Origin: Paracoccus homiensis
Lineage (GTDB): Bacteria > Pseudomonadota > Alphaproteobacteria > Rhodobacterales > Rhodobacteraceae
Assembly: GCF_900111675.1 (NCBI RefSeq)
Contig: NZ_FOHO01000012.1
Location: forward strand, 42,710-106,709
Direction: 5' to 3'
DNA: 64,000 nt
A program made the position numbers and the translations under genes. Position 1 is the first letter of the stretch; the number at the start of each line of letters is the position of its first letter. Shown here in pieces: positions 31,721 through 41,195 of the stretch. The notes beneath the pieces are model-generated. The model was not told the DNA's origin. It worked only from the letters and a program-made list of their open reading frames with translations, and did not search any database.

Positions 31721-34059
31721 GCCGTGTTTCCTTTCCAGAAATCGGGTTTGTCGCGCCAGTCGCTGCCGAAGCGCCGTTCGGCTGAGCGACCACCGCCAAG
31801 GACGTTGAGATAGGAGCCAAGGGCCGAGAGATCGGTGTCGAGAATGTTCGAGCTTTGTCCGTCGCGCCACAGCGCCCGTCGGCCACCGGCCTGCGAACCG
31901 AGCAGGAAGGACAGTTCGGCGTCAGACAGCGCCAGCCCGTCATAGCTGTCGCGGCCCGCCTGGTGGTGCGGGAGGATCAACTGGTTCTGCAAGCCTTCGA
32001 GGATCGAGGCCCCGGCAGCGCAATCCCTGATCTGCGAGACGAACTGCACCAGCATGACCACGACGACGTTCTTCTTGCGCAGCGTCGCCAGCCAGGTCTT
32101 CAGTTCGCGCTGGAAGTAGAGATCGTCGAGGAACACGCCGGCCTCTTCCAGAACCAGCAGGGTCGGGCTGCGGGCACTGACGGTCTTTTCGATCTGTCGG
32201 AAGAGATAGGCCGGCAGCGCGGTCCGCTCGATCTCCATGTTGAGAAGCGCCGTCATATCGACACCGACGATATCCGAGCCGCTGAAATCCACGATCGGGG
32301 CGCTGTCCTGGCCGAAGACCCAGCCATACTGCCCGTTTGGGGACCATTCCCCGACCCGTGCCCCGATATCGCCCTCGAAAGAGCGGAAACGTGTCGTGAA
32401 GTTGGTGAAGTCCTGGAAGGACGAAAGGGCCGTCGCGTTGCTTTCGACTGTGCGCGCCAGTTTCTCGGAATCACTGACCGAAAGCTGGTGCCCCTTGCGT
32501 TCCAGAAGTGCGGTCAGCCAGCTGCGCAGCCATGCCTGACCTTCCTCGTCAGTTTCCGAGGCGAGCGGGTTGAGCCCGGTATTCCGGCCTGCGCGCACGG
32601 CGGTATAGGTGCCGCCAAGTGCGCGTAGGGGCATTTCCAGCGACTGGTCCTTGTCGAAGGCGATGATCCTGCATCCGGTGCGCCGTGCCTGCGCGGCCAG
32701 AAAGGCCATGATCGTCGATTTGCCCGCATCGGGCGGGCCGACGATCAGGGTGCTGGCGAACGGCGGCTCGGACTCCGCATGGGCTAAGCGGCCATGGAAG
32801 GAGAAGTCATACGGTGAATTGGCGCAGCTCTTGAAGGTCGTGATCGGCGTGCCCCAATAGCATTCGGAGGCGGGCTTGCCGAGCCGGACCATGTGCAGCG
32901 CGGCGAAGTCCGAAAAATTCCGGTTGGAGATGGTCAGAGGGCGCTTCTGAAACTCGTGATTGCCCGGAAACCGCGCGAACCAGGCTGCCGCCAGCCCTTG
33001 CTTTTCGACGACGATCTTGAGCTTCTTCGAGCGCAGGATGGCCGTGACAGCCGTCACCTTGTGTTTGAGAGCATCGGGGGTTGCGGCATAGACCGTGACG
33101 ATGGTCTGGCTGTCGCCAAAGCCCATCTGTCCCATTTGCAGATCCTCGGCGGCCTCCTGAAGTTGCGCGGCGATCTTGCCGCCAGCGCTTTCCTCAAGTG
33201 TCTGCTCAAGCCGGGTTGTCGCCTTGGCCGAGATCAGGTCGGGAAGAAGTGGCTGGTAGGTGCAGGAGATCAGGATATCGGGATCTGTGTAGAGCGTGTC
33301 GAGAATGCCGCCATGGGTCTGGGGCGAGAGGTTCGCCACGCTGATCACCGAGGCGTATCGCGTTTCGAAGTCGTCGCCGATTTCCACGGCCCGGTCGTAG
33401 ATCTCGATGGGCGTGCGGATATCGTCCACGATGGTGCCGGTCTCGGATCGGGCCAGCGGCGCATAGATGCCCGTGGAGATGGCGCGCAGAAACCCGGTCA
33501 GCGTGCCGTCGTCTATCGCCAGCAGCACTGAGCCGTCGCCCAGGGTCTCGGCAACGCTTTGGGCGAGTTCTGCAAGATCGGACAGGCGATCGGCGAGGGT
33601 ATCGTGACGCCCACGACTGAGAAAGCCGCCGAAGATAGGCATCCGTTCCGCCATGGATTTGCGCTCGATCACCGAGAGGAACAACACCGGGACGCAGAGG
33701 CCCGCCGATGTGATGTGCGCGCGCCAGGCACGGTCCAGTTCTTTGCCGAAGCCCGGTTCGACGAAGGCTTTCGGCTGATAGTCGAAGTCGTGATATGCCG
33801 ACCTGATCTTGTGGAAGTGGAAGCTGAAATTGTTGCCGGACTTGTCCACCAGCTCGGCCAGCCGGTCGTTCATATGGGCCAGTTTGCTTTCGCTGGCCGT
33901 GAACGGATTGACGCCCGCAATTTTCACGACCGAAACCAGTGCCCCGCTGCGCGTGGCGATGGCATGGTTATTTTCCTCGAAGAGATAGGGCAGCATGTCT
34001 TCGAGGTCGCGGGCGCCACCGAACAGTGCCCGGATTGGACTGGGGAAAATATCATTCAT
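31717..34059 (-). CDS. virB4: VirB4/TrbE secretion ATPase
   Basis: The 780-aa product has an N-terminal CagE/VirB4-type half (LPYLFEENNHAIATRSGALV, FSFHFHKIRSAYHDFDY). A C-terminal P-loop half has Walker A GPPDAGKS (about 440-447), CRIIAFDKDQSLE, Walker B TLLVLEEAGVFLDD and VQFVSQIRDCAAG. It drives pilus biogenesis. As in VirB11, Asp precedes the last three P-loop residues, here as PPDAGKS. It overlaps virB3 by 8 bases. Confidence 0.93.
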   Translation of the reverse strand: MNDIFPSPIRALFGGARDLEDMLPYLFEENNHAIATRSGALVSVVKIAGVNPFTASESKLAHMNDRLAELVDKSGNNFSFHFHKIRSAYHDFDYQPKAFVEPGFGKELDRAWRAHITSAGLCVPVLFLSVIERKSMAERMPIFGGFLSRGRHDTLADRLSDLAELAQSVAETLGDGSVLLAIDDGTLTGFLRAISTGIYAPLARSETGTIVDDIRTPIEIYDRAVEIGDDFETRYASVISVANLSPQTHGGILDTLYTDPDILISCTYQPLLPDLISAKATTRLEQTLEESAGGKIAAQLQEAAEDLQMGQMGFGDSQTIVTVYAATPDALKHKVTAVTAILRSKKLKIVVEKQGLAAAWFARFPGNHEFQKRPLTISNRNFSDFAALHMVRLGKPASECYWGTPITTFKSCANSPYDFSFHGRLAHAESEPPFASTLIVGPPDAGKSTIMAFLAAQARRTGCRIIAFDKDQSLEMPLRALGGTYTAVRAGRNTGLNPLASETDEEGQAWLRSWLTALLERKGHQLSVSDSEKLARTVESNATALSSFQDFTNFTTRFRSFEGDIGARVGEWSPNGQYGWVFGQDSAPIVDFSGSDIVGVDMTALLNMEIERTALPAYLFRQIEKTVSARSPTLLVLEEAGVFLDDLYFQRELKTWLATLRKKNVVVVMLVQFVSQIRDCAAGASILEGLQNQLILPHHQAGRDSYDGLALSDAELSFLLGSQAGGRRALWRDGQSSNILDTDLSALGSYLNVLGGGRSAERRFGSDWRDKPDFWKGNTA

Positions 34060-34321
34060 ACCGTGATCCAGAACTGGCGCGCAGAAGCCGCTCAGGCGTG
34101 CGCGAGGTCACGACCGCGATGAAGCGCGCGAAATGTGGATTGATGACCGAGGCGGTCCAGAGAGCCGCCCAGAGAACGGGGATCGCCCAGAGATACCAGA
34201 GGCTGTCGAGGAAGATGAACGTGAGGAACGGCGGAATGAAGGCCAGCCCGGCCAGCGGCAGCGGCAGGCCAAAGAACCTTGCCTGCCGGTTGAGCCCCTG
34301 GATATACACGTTTTCCCGCAT
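34052..34321 (-). CDS. virB3: VirB3 membrane protein
   Basis: The 89-aa product begins MRENVYIQGLNRQARFFGLP and has two close membrane helices (LAGLAFIPPFLTFIFLDSLW; LWAIPVLWAALWTASVI). The basic C-terminus ends SRTPERLLRASSGSRYE. It works with VirB4 in pilin handling. Start directly adjoins the virB2 stop (one-base overlap). Confidence 0.88.
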   Translation of the reverse strand: MRENVYIQGLNRQARFFGLPLPLAGLAFIPPFLTFIFLDSLWYLWAIPVLWAALWTASVINPHFARFIAVVTSRTPERLLRASSGSRYE

Positions 34322-34632
34322 CAGGTGCCGGAGCCACGGAAGATCGCGATGATCGACTCGGCCAGGTTGTCACCGCCGAAGATGAAGAACAGCCCGACGA
34401 CCGTCACGCCGATCCATTTCCAGTCGATGAACTTGGTGAAGATCGCCAGAAAGCCGATGATCAGCAGGATGAGGACGACAGCGGTCAGAGCCAGGTTATT
34501 GTCCCTGAGCTGCTCGATGATGCTTTCGCCGGTATCCTCAAACCCGGAAAGATCTACCTCCTGGGCACGGGCCTGCATTCCCGCCGCGCACCAGATCACG
34601 GCGGCGACGAGCTTCTGCCTGAATTTCAGCAT
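34321..34632 (-). CDS. virB2: VirB2/TrbC major pilin precursor
   Basis: The 103-aa product has a signal peptide (cleavage near MQARA). The two-helix pilin core follows: LALTAVVLILLIIGFLAIFT and WIGVTVVGLFFIFGGDNLAE, ending IIAIFRGSGT. It is the main subunit of the conjugative pilus. AAAGGAATTGGCCC is upstream. Confidence 0.88.
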   Translation of the reverse strand: MLKFRQKLVAAVIWCAAGMQARAQEVDLSGFEDTGESIIEQLRDNNLALTAVVLILLIIGFLAIFTKFIDWKWIGVTVVGLFFIFGGDNLAESIIAIFRGSGT

Positions 34633-34644
34633 GGGCCAATTCCT

Positions 34645-35250
34645 TTATGACAAACGTTTGCGATAGATCGCCATGACCTTGCGGACATGGTTCCGGGTTT
34701 CGCGGTAGGGGGGAATGCCGCGGTACTTGCGGACCGCACCGGGGCCGGCGTTATAGGCGGCCAAGGCGAGTTCGGGCGTGCCGAATGCGCCAAGTTGCAT
34801 CAGCAGATAGCGCGCTCCGCCATCGAGGTTCTGGACCGGATCACGAGGATCGACGCCGAGAAAGCGCGCAGTTGCGGGCATAAGCTGGGCAAGACCGATT
34901 GCACCTGCGGAGGAATGAGCGGTGATCCTGAAAGCGCTTTCGACCTGGATCATCGACTGGAAATAGGCGTCCCAGTTTCGGGGCGAAAACCCGGCTGCGC
35001 GAATCGCAGAGTGGGACGCATACCGGGCGGCGGCTGCCGTCACCATCACCCGGATCGACGCTGGCGCATCCGCGGCAACAAGCATTGACCGGATCAGCGT
35101 TGGTTCGTCTTTTGAAGTTCGGGAGTAAGTAGGATCATCCTCGGGGCGCGCGAAGACATCGTGGGCCGCGCCAGCGTTTAGAACGAAGCCGCGGCTCTCG
35201 GAGAGAACATCAGCACCCGCCGCGAAGGGTGTCGCCAACATATATGCCAT
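34645..35250 (-). CDS. virB1: VirB1 lytic transglycosylase
   Basis: The 201-aa product has a short N-terminal export-like segment ([20 protein letters not shown] in frame; the only good start is ATG 35250) and an SLT domain: [21 protein letters not shown] with Glu in QVES, then [22 protein letters not shown] and [20 protein letters not shown]. It opens the cell wall for the T4SS. It closely resembles the SLT part of the chimera at 30435-31571, so the two are paralogues. The frame is open further upstream, but no start or ribosome site supports a longer form. Confidence 0.8.
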   Translation of the reverse strand: MAYMLATPFAAGADVLSESRGFVLNAGAAHDVFARPEDDPTYSRTSKDEPTLIRSMLVAADAPASIRVMVTAAAARYASHSAIRAAGFSPRNWDAYFQSMIQVESAFRITAHSSAGAIGLAQLMPATARFLGVDPRDPVQNLDGGARYLLMQLGAFGTPELALAAYNAGPGAVRKYRGIPPYRETRNHVRKVMAIYRKRLS

Positions 35251-35314
35251 GAGGCTGCGGCGGGATAGAGGCCCTAGACTGCCGGAACGGCCTTCCGAAA
35301 ATTCAGGATCATGG

Positions 35315-35701
35315 CTATTCGTCTTTTGGAGGCAGTTGAGCAACCATGGTGACGCCCTTCGAGCCAGGAATGACGGTTGCAGTAATGCCCAAATCTGCTT
35401 GAGCGTTGAAGAGGCCGGTCGTGGTCTTGATTTCCTTGTATGCGTAATCTGACGGATCGAGTGGTGTGCCGGACTGCTCAGCCCGACGTCGCTCCCTGTA
35501 CAAGTCCCGCTGTGTGACCACGACGCCGAAGCGACCGGTTTCTGGCTGGACTGCGACCAGATACCATGAGCCTCTGACCGTATTTTGCGCTGGAACAGGA
35601 TCCTCCGCACAAACAACGTGCAGCTCCCAGCCCTGCAATAGTCTTTCGCGACACATTTCAAGGGTGAGCACCTCGTTGCTAACCTGCACTTGGTTGGTCA
35701 T
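35315..35701 (-). CDS. Promoter-proximal virB-operon protein of unknown function (128 aa)
   Basis: Starting at ATG 35701 the chain reads [20 protein letters not shown], then [17 protein letters not shown] and a beta-rich middle ([20 protein letters not shown]). It ends [19 protein letters not shown], with no signal peptide. It is the first gene of the virB operon, so a regulatory or cytosolic assembly role is possible. No family recognised. Confidence 0.65.
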   Translation of the reverse strand: MTNQVQVSNEVLTLEMCRERLLQGWELHVVCAEDPVPAQNTVRGSWYLVAVQPETGRFGVVVTQRDLYRERRRAEQSGTPLDPSDYAYKEIKTTTGLFNAQADLGITATVIPGSKGVTMVAQLPPKDE

Positions 35702-35802
35702 GCGACGCGCTCCAAAAAGTGTCCGACGCACCCGCGCCAGACTATCAAAATAAGTATCTGCTTTGCAAGTAGGTGAAATGACGATTGTCACCGACTGATG
35801 CT

Positions 35803-35827
35803 TGCTGTTATTACGTTCAATAACAAG
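35803..35827. promoter_or_regulatory. Dyad upstream of the virB operon
   Basis: TTGCTGTTATT-ACGTTC-AATAACAAG contains GTTATT/AATAAC with outer TTG/CAA pairs, about 105 bases before the first virB-operon start. A possible operator for transfer control. Confidence 0.35.
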
Positions 35828-36160
35828 GTGTTTTCAAGCGGTGAAGGTTGTGACGGCTTTGATTCAGCAGCCCGCGTACGTTCTTGCAGCTGCATTTTCC
35901 GGTGCCTGGAACCGGTTGCTGTCTCGGTTCCACTTTGGCGATGTCGAAGAGTATCTGAGGTAACTGAACTAAGAGCCAAGCGGGATCAGAAATGATACCT
36001 GAAGCAATGGACGATGAAGGTTTGTGTAGGGCACGGGTTCCGCACTCGTGGCCTAGCTAGGAGTGCACTGGAATAGGTATTGCGAAGTGTGCGCGTCCTG
36101 ACGAAGTCACCCCTCTGTCGAGCGATATTGTCGATTTTTCCAAGTTCCGAAATGAAAGCC

Positions 36161-36186
36161 GGAACCGTGTCGCCAAGGTGTTTGTT
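36161..36186 (+). promoter_or_regulatory. EcfG-like general-stress promoter
   Basis: GGAAC, 17 bases, then TGTT resembles the alphaproteobacterial EcfG pattern (GGAAC-N16/17-cGTT), 32 bases before the ATG at 36218. The first base of the -10 block differs from the usual C. Confidence 0.3.
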
Positions 36187-36217
36187 GTCACTACACTTGT
36201 TTCTAAAGGAGGATTCT

Positions 36218-36451
36218 ATGGCGGAACGCAAAAGGTCGACAGACGGCAGCCGTGAAACCGATCAGATCCTTGGGCAAAGTAGCGAGCAAACCCCGCAGCA
36301 AAGTGGCAGTGCCGGAGGCAATCTCGCTCGGGCCATCGGCAGCGAGGATGAACAGAAGCGTCGTGCTGAGGGACGCACGGGATCGAGCCGGGTAAGAAAG
36401 GCTGACGAGGACAAGCCAGGGACGTCGAATCTGGGAACGGAGAATCGGTGA
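36218..36451 (+). CDS. Small hydrophilic, probably disordered protein (77 aa)
   Basis: MAERKRSTDGSRETDQILGQ and the rest (SSEQTPQQSGSAGGNLARAI...EDKPGTSNLGTENR) are low in hydrophobic residues and rich in Gly, Ser, Glu and Arg. The chain resembles hydrophilic stress proteins. AAAGGAGG is 7 bases upstream. Its stop shares a base with the next start, so it is co-translated with the host-attachment-family protein. No family recognised. Confidence 0.6.
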   Translation: MAERKRSTDGSRETDQILGQSSEQTPQQSGSAGGNLARAIGSEDEQKRRAEGRTGSSRVRKADEDKPGTSNLGTENR

Positions 36452-36918
36452 TGGGCATTCAAAGTTTGCGGAACGAAACATGGGTGTTGGTCGCCGATGG
36501 CGAAAAAGCGCTCTTCTTAGTAAACGAAGGGGACGAGGAGTATCCGGTTCTCCGGGTGCGCCACGAGGAAACTCAGGAAAATCCCGCTGATCGTGAACAG
36601 TCGGCCAATCGTCCGGGACGGCAACACCAAAGCGTTGGGCCTGGTAGATCAGCATATGATGACACTGATTGGCATGAGCTCGCGAAAGAGCGCTTTGCCG
36701 ACCACTTGGCAGAACTCCTCTACAAGCGCGCGCATCGCGGCGCATATGAGCGGATCGTGCTGGTCGCAGCACCGAGGATTTTGGCCGAGTTGCGTGACAA
36801 GATGCACAAAGAGGTGTCTGATCGCGTGGTAGGTGAGGTCGCCAAAACGTTGACCAATCACCGCTTGGATGAAATCGAAAAGATACTGACATCAGAACTA
36901 GCGTCAGATCGGGCTTGA
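36451..36918 (+). CDS. Host-attachment family protein (PF10116-like)
   Basis: The 155-aa product matches the 'required for attachment to host cells' family: TWVLVADGEKALFLVNEG at the start, then DWHELAKERFADHLAELLYK, YERIVLVAAPRILAELRDKM and KTLTNHRLDEIEKIL. The family has an eRF1-like fold; its exact reaction is unknown, and in non-pathogens it is often found with stress genes. A terminator follows at 36920. Confidence 0.85.
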   Translation: MGIQSLRNETWVLVADGEKALFLVNEGDEEYPVLRVRHEETQENPADREQSANRPGRQHQSVGPGRSAYDDTDWHELAKERFADHLAELLYKRAHRGAYERIVLVAAPRILAELRDKMHKEVSDRVVGEVAKTLTNHRLDEIEKILTSELASDRA

Positions 36919-36919
36919 C

Positions 36920-36952
36920 GCCCCACCGGCATGCGTGGGGCCGCATTTATTT
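36920..36952 (+). terminator. Terminator after the host-attachment gene
   Basis: GCCCCAC and GTGGGGC pair around CGGCATGC, followed by CGCATTTATTT. Confidence 0.65.
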
Positions 36953-37410
36953 CCACTTCGGACCGAGGTCCTCCACGTTCGTAAGCCATATTGAGGCGAT
37001 GTGCGCTGGGGCGAAAGGTGGTTCGTTGTACCGAAGGGGGCTCGTACTGCAGTCGTGTTGCTCCTAAACAGGCGACCCTCTGTTCGTGTAGTGGATCAAG
37101 AGCAGTCGAGCCGTGACCAAGTTGGGGCCGGCTTGACAGCTTCTCGACGGCATTCCGGTCTCATTCCTGACCGCATTACTGTTCATATCTGAACTGCGGG
37201 CAAACGAATGATTGGCGCGGGCGAAGTACCGGTTTTCCGCAAGATGCGGCGGCGAACTCTCGTTTCAATCCCTACGGAAACCGCCAGTTATGCCTCCCGT
37301 GGTGCGGCTTGCTGCGGCAAGCGACATTCTGCGCGCCGCGTGAGAAAAGCCACGATACATGAATTTCCGCAACTAGTGTGTCGCGCAGGCTGGCGAAGGT
37401 GCCAGACGCG
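36953..37410. other. Intergenic stretch, nothing recognised
   Basis: About 460 bases between the terminator and the end of the convergent HPP gene. No gene, tRNA or repeat supported. Confidence 0.5.
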
Positions 37411-38511
37411 CTATGTTGCCGCGCGTTCTTCTGCCCCTGACAAAAGCAGCCTGATAATGTCCGAGCGGGTCAGTATTCCGACAAGGTGCCCATCCCGGAT
37501 GACCGGGATGACCTCGCTGCCATTGACGGCAAGGCGGTTAAGCATCGCACCGACGGGCATGTCGTAGGGAACCGCGCGGTCGGCGCCGCGCATCACATGC
37601 ATCACCTTTTTACGCGATGAACGCTGTCGCCAGGCGGGTTTAATGGCCTGCGGTACCAAAGAGTTCAGGAGGTCGGATTGAAGCACCAGACCGTGCAGTT
37701 TCATTCTCTGATCGACAACGGGTAGGCTTTTGATCGCATGGCTTTTGAACAGCCGGGCGGCCTCGGTCAGCGTGGTGTCTGGCCGCACCGTGATCAGATT
37801 GCGCGTCATGATATCGGCGCAAGTCGTGCCGTCAAAACGGTGCTGCGCAGCCTCTGCCTCGGCAGCGGCCAGAAGGCGGCCAAGGTCGACGATGCCGAGA
37901 TTGGTGGCCTGATTGAAGCGGTCCAGCAATTGCCCCAGCTGTTCGTTCGAAAGGCCCAATCGCGGGGTGGCTTTGCGAGAACCATCGCTGACGGGCTGGC
38001 GAAAGGGGTACATGCGACCCGTTATCCGGTTATAGGCGACACCGATCAGCACCAACGCCGCGGTCGTCAGCCCCACCGGGGTCAGCGCGAAAAGCGGCCC
38101 GAACTGCACCGCCGGTGCAGGGTCCAGTGCGGTAAGCAGGGCAACGGCACCTCCCGGCGGGTGAAGCGCACGCAACATCATCATGGTAATGATAGACGCT
38201 CCCACAGCGACACCGACCATCCAGTCGCCGGGCAGCAGATGGACCGCCAGCCACGCGATCAGAGCGGCGCTGGTATTTCCGACAATGGCAGACCAGGGCT
38301 GCGCAAGAGGAGAGTTCGGCACACAAAAGACAAGCACCGCCGTCGCGCCTAGGGGTGCAATCAGATAAAGTGAGGAAACACCGAGCATAACCCCGATCTG
38401 CACCATCGCCGCGCATAGGCCGATCCCGACCGTTGCGCCGAGGCCCGCGCGCAGCTGCTCCGCGGCACTGAAGGCCGGAAGCGCGGGATATAGATGGTGC
38501 CATGTGCGCAT
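37411..38511 (-). CDS. HPP-family membrane protein with two CBS domains
   Basis: The 366-aa product has an HPP domain with four or five membrane helices (about residues 20-165), including the signature RALHPPGGAVALL. It is followed by two CBS domains: IMTRNLITVRPDTTLTEAAR...HGLVLQSDLL, and MRGADRAVPYDMPVGAMLNR...VGILTRSDIIRLLL. HPP proteins of bacteria and chloroplasts are implicated in nitrite/anion transport; CBS pairs bind adenylates and gate activity. It is a lone minus-strand gene with AAAGGAGGCC upstream. Confidence 0.88.
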   Translation of the reverse strand: MRTWHHLYPALPAFSAAEQLRAGLGATVGIGLCAAMVQIGVMLGVSSLYLIAPLGATAVLVFCVPNSPLAQPWSAIVGNTSAALIAWLAVHLLPGDWMVGVAVGASIITMMMLRALHPPGGAVALLTALDPAPAVQFGPLFALTPVGLTTAALVLIGVAYNRITGRMYPFRQPVSDGSRKATPRLGLSNEQLGQLLDRFNQATNLGIVDLGRLLAAAEAEAAQHRFDGTTCADIMTRNLITVRPDTTLTEAARLFKSHAIKSLPVVDQRMKLHGLVLQSDLLNSLVPQAIKPAWRQRSSRKKVMHVMRGADRAVPYDMPVGAMLNRLAVNGSEVIPVIRDGHLVGILTRSDIIRLLLSGAEERAAT

Positions 38512-39082
38512 GAATGGCCTCCTTTCTGCCTGTTATTTCGACAGTATGGAGGCATATGCCTTGAAGTTGGGCAGCATAAAAGTGCCGCCGGGGCCAAAAA
38601 AGGAAAGGATTTCTGCATCGTCCCGGTTTTCCAGAACACTTACGTGCTGCCGCCGCGAATGACAGATTATGCTTGTCTTGGAGTAGCGTGACGCAATGAC
38701 GCTTACGTGGTGCCTTCTGCGGTCGGATCTAGGCGATTTCGGGACGGGTTAGGTCCCGTTATGGCGTTGCCCCAGAAAAGGAACATTTTCAGCATGCATG
38801 ACGCGAATATTCCGAGACGTGGCAACGCTACAAAAAGGATCAGGCCGCTGCCGGAATCTCAGGCGGATCGCCGGTTGGCTGCACTCGACTAAAACCCTAC
38901 CAACGCGATCGCCTGATTGCACGATCAAGACATTGCACGGCGACTATCGCTTTACAAAAGCGTCGGGCAGGTAAAGGCTGAACATAATCCTTATGTTGCT
39001 ACCCTTTGCGCCGATGGTCAATCGCGGAACCATTCGCGCGGGTGAAAACTTGATGTTCTGAAATCATGGAGGAAATCGCGAG
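38512..39082. other. Intergenic stretch with operator-like dyad
   Basis: About 570 bases. No gene is supported; the short open frames lack ribosome sites and domains. It contains the HPP gene promoter on the left and the oxidase-operon promoter on the right, with the dyad at 38981-38997. Confidence 0.5.
38981..38997. promoter_or_regulatory. Perfect dyad upstream of the oxidase operon
   Basis: AACATAA-TCC-TTATGTT, 7-bp arms, 86 bases before the ATG of the amine oxidase. Candidate operator. Confidence 0.4.
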
Positions 39083-40663
39083 ATGACAGGATTCACGAGA
39101 CGCAGTCTCTTGGGGATGATCGGCACTGCCGCGGGCAGTTCAGCGATGTACTACGCCATGGCATCGATGGGCCACGCGATGTCTTCCAACTATACTGGGC
39201 CGATCAAACTGGATGGCGACCCGGGCAATACCAAGGTTCTTGTGCTTGGCGCAGGTCTTGCGGGAATGACTGCCGCATTGGAGCTTCGGGCTGCGGGTTA
39301 TACGGTTGAGGTGCTGGAGTACCGCGAAAAGGCAGGCGGTCGTTGCTGGACCCTGCGCGCCGGCGACAGCTATACTGAACTTGGCGGTGCACAGCAGACC
39401 GTAGATTTCGCCGAGGGCAATTATTTCAACCCCGGTCCGTGGCGGCTGCCGTATCATCATTATGCGGTGCTGGATTACTGTCGCCGCCTGAAGGTGCCGC
39501 TGGAGCCCTTCATTCAGACGAACTACAACGCCTATGTTCATCGCGGCGATGCGTTCGACGGAAAACCTCAGCGGATGGGTAAGTTCCTTACCGACTATCG
39601 TGGTCATGTGTCTGAATTGCTGGCAAAGGCGGTCGATCAAGGAAAGCTTGATGAGGAAGTGACGGCTGATGATCGCGAAATGCTGATCGAAAGCCTGCGA
39701 AGCTTTGGCGTTCTCAACGATGAGAATGCATATGTCAAAGGTCTGCAGACTAGCGGATATCGTGGCTACGAGAAACAGCCGGGCGGCGGCATCGACGCGG
39801 CACCCGTAGCCTCCGACCTGCTGGATCCACAACAGGTCATCCAGTCTCAATTGTGGCGCTATTTGGCGACGCATGAATCACTTGAGCACTGGGCGCCGAT
39901 GTTCCAGCCGGTGGGCGGAATGGACGGGATCGCCAAGGGGTTCGAGCGTGAGGTCGGTGACCTCATCACCTACAATGCCAAAGTCGTTTCGCTGCAGCAG
40001 GATGAAAGCGGCGTGACGGTGACCTGGGAAGACACAGCAAATGGCGGGAGCACGCAAACCAGCACCGCCGACTATTGTGTCTGCACGATCCCCTTCTCTA
40101 TTCTCGGGCAGATTGATCACAATCTCTCGTCCGATTTGACGAACGTTATCGACTCGATGTTCTACAACGGTTCGACAAAGGTGGGCCTGGAATTCAAGCG
40201 TCGGTTCTGGGAACAGGACGAACACATCTACGGCGGTATCTCCTACACGGATGAGGCGATCACGCAAATCAGCTATCCGTCGACCGGCTACCAGTCAGAT
40301 GGCGCCGCGGTGTTGCTCGGCGGTTATACGTGGCGCGGCGCGGACACCTTCAAGTTTAACGCGATGCAACCTGACGAGCGGATCGAATGGGCTCTTCGAA
40401 TGGGCGAAAAGATCCACTCGCAATATCGTGACGAATTCAAGGCCGGCGTCGCAGTCACGTGGCACAAGGTACCGTGGGTTCTGGGTTGCTCGGGGGTATG
40501 GGAGGATCGTGAAACTCAGGGGTACGAGGACGCGATCAAGATCGACAACCGCGTCGTCTGCGCGGGCGAGCATCTGTCCTATCTTCCCGCTTGGCAAGAG
40601 GGTGCCATTCTCTCGTCACTTGACGCGATCTCGCGACTCCATGACAAGGTCATCAACGGGTGA
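39083..40663 (+). CDS. Tat-exported flavin amine/L-amino-acid oxidase
   Basis: The 526-aa product has a twin-arginine signal (FTRRSLLGMIGTAAG), then the FAD-binding G56-A-G-L-A-G61 loop and EYREKAGGRCWTL, and the C-terminal FAD signature VVCAGEHLSYLPAWQEGAI typical of the monoamine oxidase family. It would oxidise an amine or amino acid in the periplasm to an imine. ATGGAGGAAATCGCG precedes the ATG. The downstream cytochrome c and exported RidA suggest electrons go to the respiratory chain rather than to O2, so 'dehydrogenase' may be the better term. Substrate unknown. Confidence 0.88.
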   Translation: MTGFTRRSLLGMIGTAAGSSAMYYAMASMGHAMSSNYTGPIKLDGDPGNTKVLVLGAGLAGMTAALELRAAGYTVEVLEYREKAGGRCWTLRAGDSYTELGGAQQTVDFAEGNYFNPGPWRLPYHHYAVLDYCRRLKVPLEPFIQTNYNAYVHRGDAFDGKPQRMGKFLTDYRGHVSELLAKAVDQGKLDEEVTADDREMLIESLRSFGVLNDENAYVKGLQTSGYRGYEKQPGGGIDAAPVASDLLDPQQVIQSQLWRYLATHESLEHWAPMFQPVGGMDGIAKGFEREVGDLITYNAKVVSLQQDESGVTVTWEDTANGGSTQTSTADYCVCTIPFSILGQIDHNLSSDLTNVIDSMFYNGSTKVGLEFKRRFWEQDEHIYGGISYTDEAITQISYPSTGYQSDGAAVLLGGYTWRGADTFKFNAMQPDERIEWALRMGEKIHSQYRDEFKAGVAVTWHKVPWVLGCSGVWEDRETQGYEDAIKIDNRVVCAGEHLSYLPAWQEGAILSSLDAISRLHDKVING

Positions 40664-40667
40664 AGCC

Positions 40668-41195
40668 ATGAAACTATTTTTGTTCACAGCATTGGCCGTC
40701 GCTGCGATGTCGACAACGACCGCACTAGCGCAATCATCTGCTGACCAGTCAGCATCCGGCCAAGAGACCCTGCAGAAAGATGCTTCGGGCGATGCAGCCA
40801 TGCAGCAGGACGAAACGGATGTCACAGCCGCAGCCGAAGGAGAGCAATTCGGCAAAGGCGGCTATACATCGTCGGACGGTGAAGAAATTTACCGGACACT
40901 TTGCGCAGGCTGTCACATGCCCGAGGGCGGCGGGGCGATCGGCGCCGGGGCCTATCCGGCACTCGCCGGCAATCCTAATCTGGAATATTCGGCCTATGCT
41001 GTCGCACTTATCGTGAACGGACAAAAAGGCATGCCTGCTTTTGGCACATTCCTTGACGATGAACAGATTGTCGCGCTTGTAACTTATATGCAGACCAATC
41101 TGAGCAACAATTATACGCCGGATGCCACGACCGAGTCGGTCGCTGCGGTGCGCCCGGCAGAGCCTGTAGACCCCAACAGAGCGGAGCACGAATGA
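40668..41195 (+). CDS. Periplasmic cytochrome c paired with the amine oxidase
   Basis: The 175-aa product has a signal peptide (cleavage near ALAQS) and a 40-residue acidic, Gln-rich linker. The haem site is C79-A-G-C82-H83-MPEGGG, with distal Met in KGMPAFG. The helix EQIVALVTYMQTNL closes the fold. It starts 4 bases after the oxidase stop and its stop overlaps the RidA gene, so it probably accepts electrons from the oxidase. Confidence 0.85.
   Translation: MKLFLFTALAVAAMSTTTALAQSSADQSASGQETLQKDASGDAAMQQDETDVTAAAEGEQFGKGGYTSSDGEEIYRTLCAGCHMPEGGGAIGAGAYPALAGNPNLEYSAYAVALIVNGQKGMPAFGTFLDDEQIVALVTYMQTNLSNNYTPDATTESVAAVRPAEPVDPNRAEHE

Larger units (their letters stand above)
35702..36217. other. 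Divergent intergenic stretch with virB promoter region
   Basis: About 500 bases without a gene, less G+C-rich than its neighbours. Left side: promoter region of the virB operon with the dyad at 35803-35827. Right side: promoter of the gene at 36218 with an EcfG-like site. Confidence 0.5.

Noticed and set aside
31572..31943. Longer start for the transglycosylase chimera
   Set aside because: The extension overlaps the lipoprotein and virB4 genes, and the signal peptide begins at the ATG 31571.
39001..39060. EcfG-type promoter before the amine oxidase (GGAAC at 39027)
   Set aside because: No GTT block at 16-17 bases spacing.
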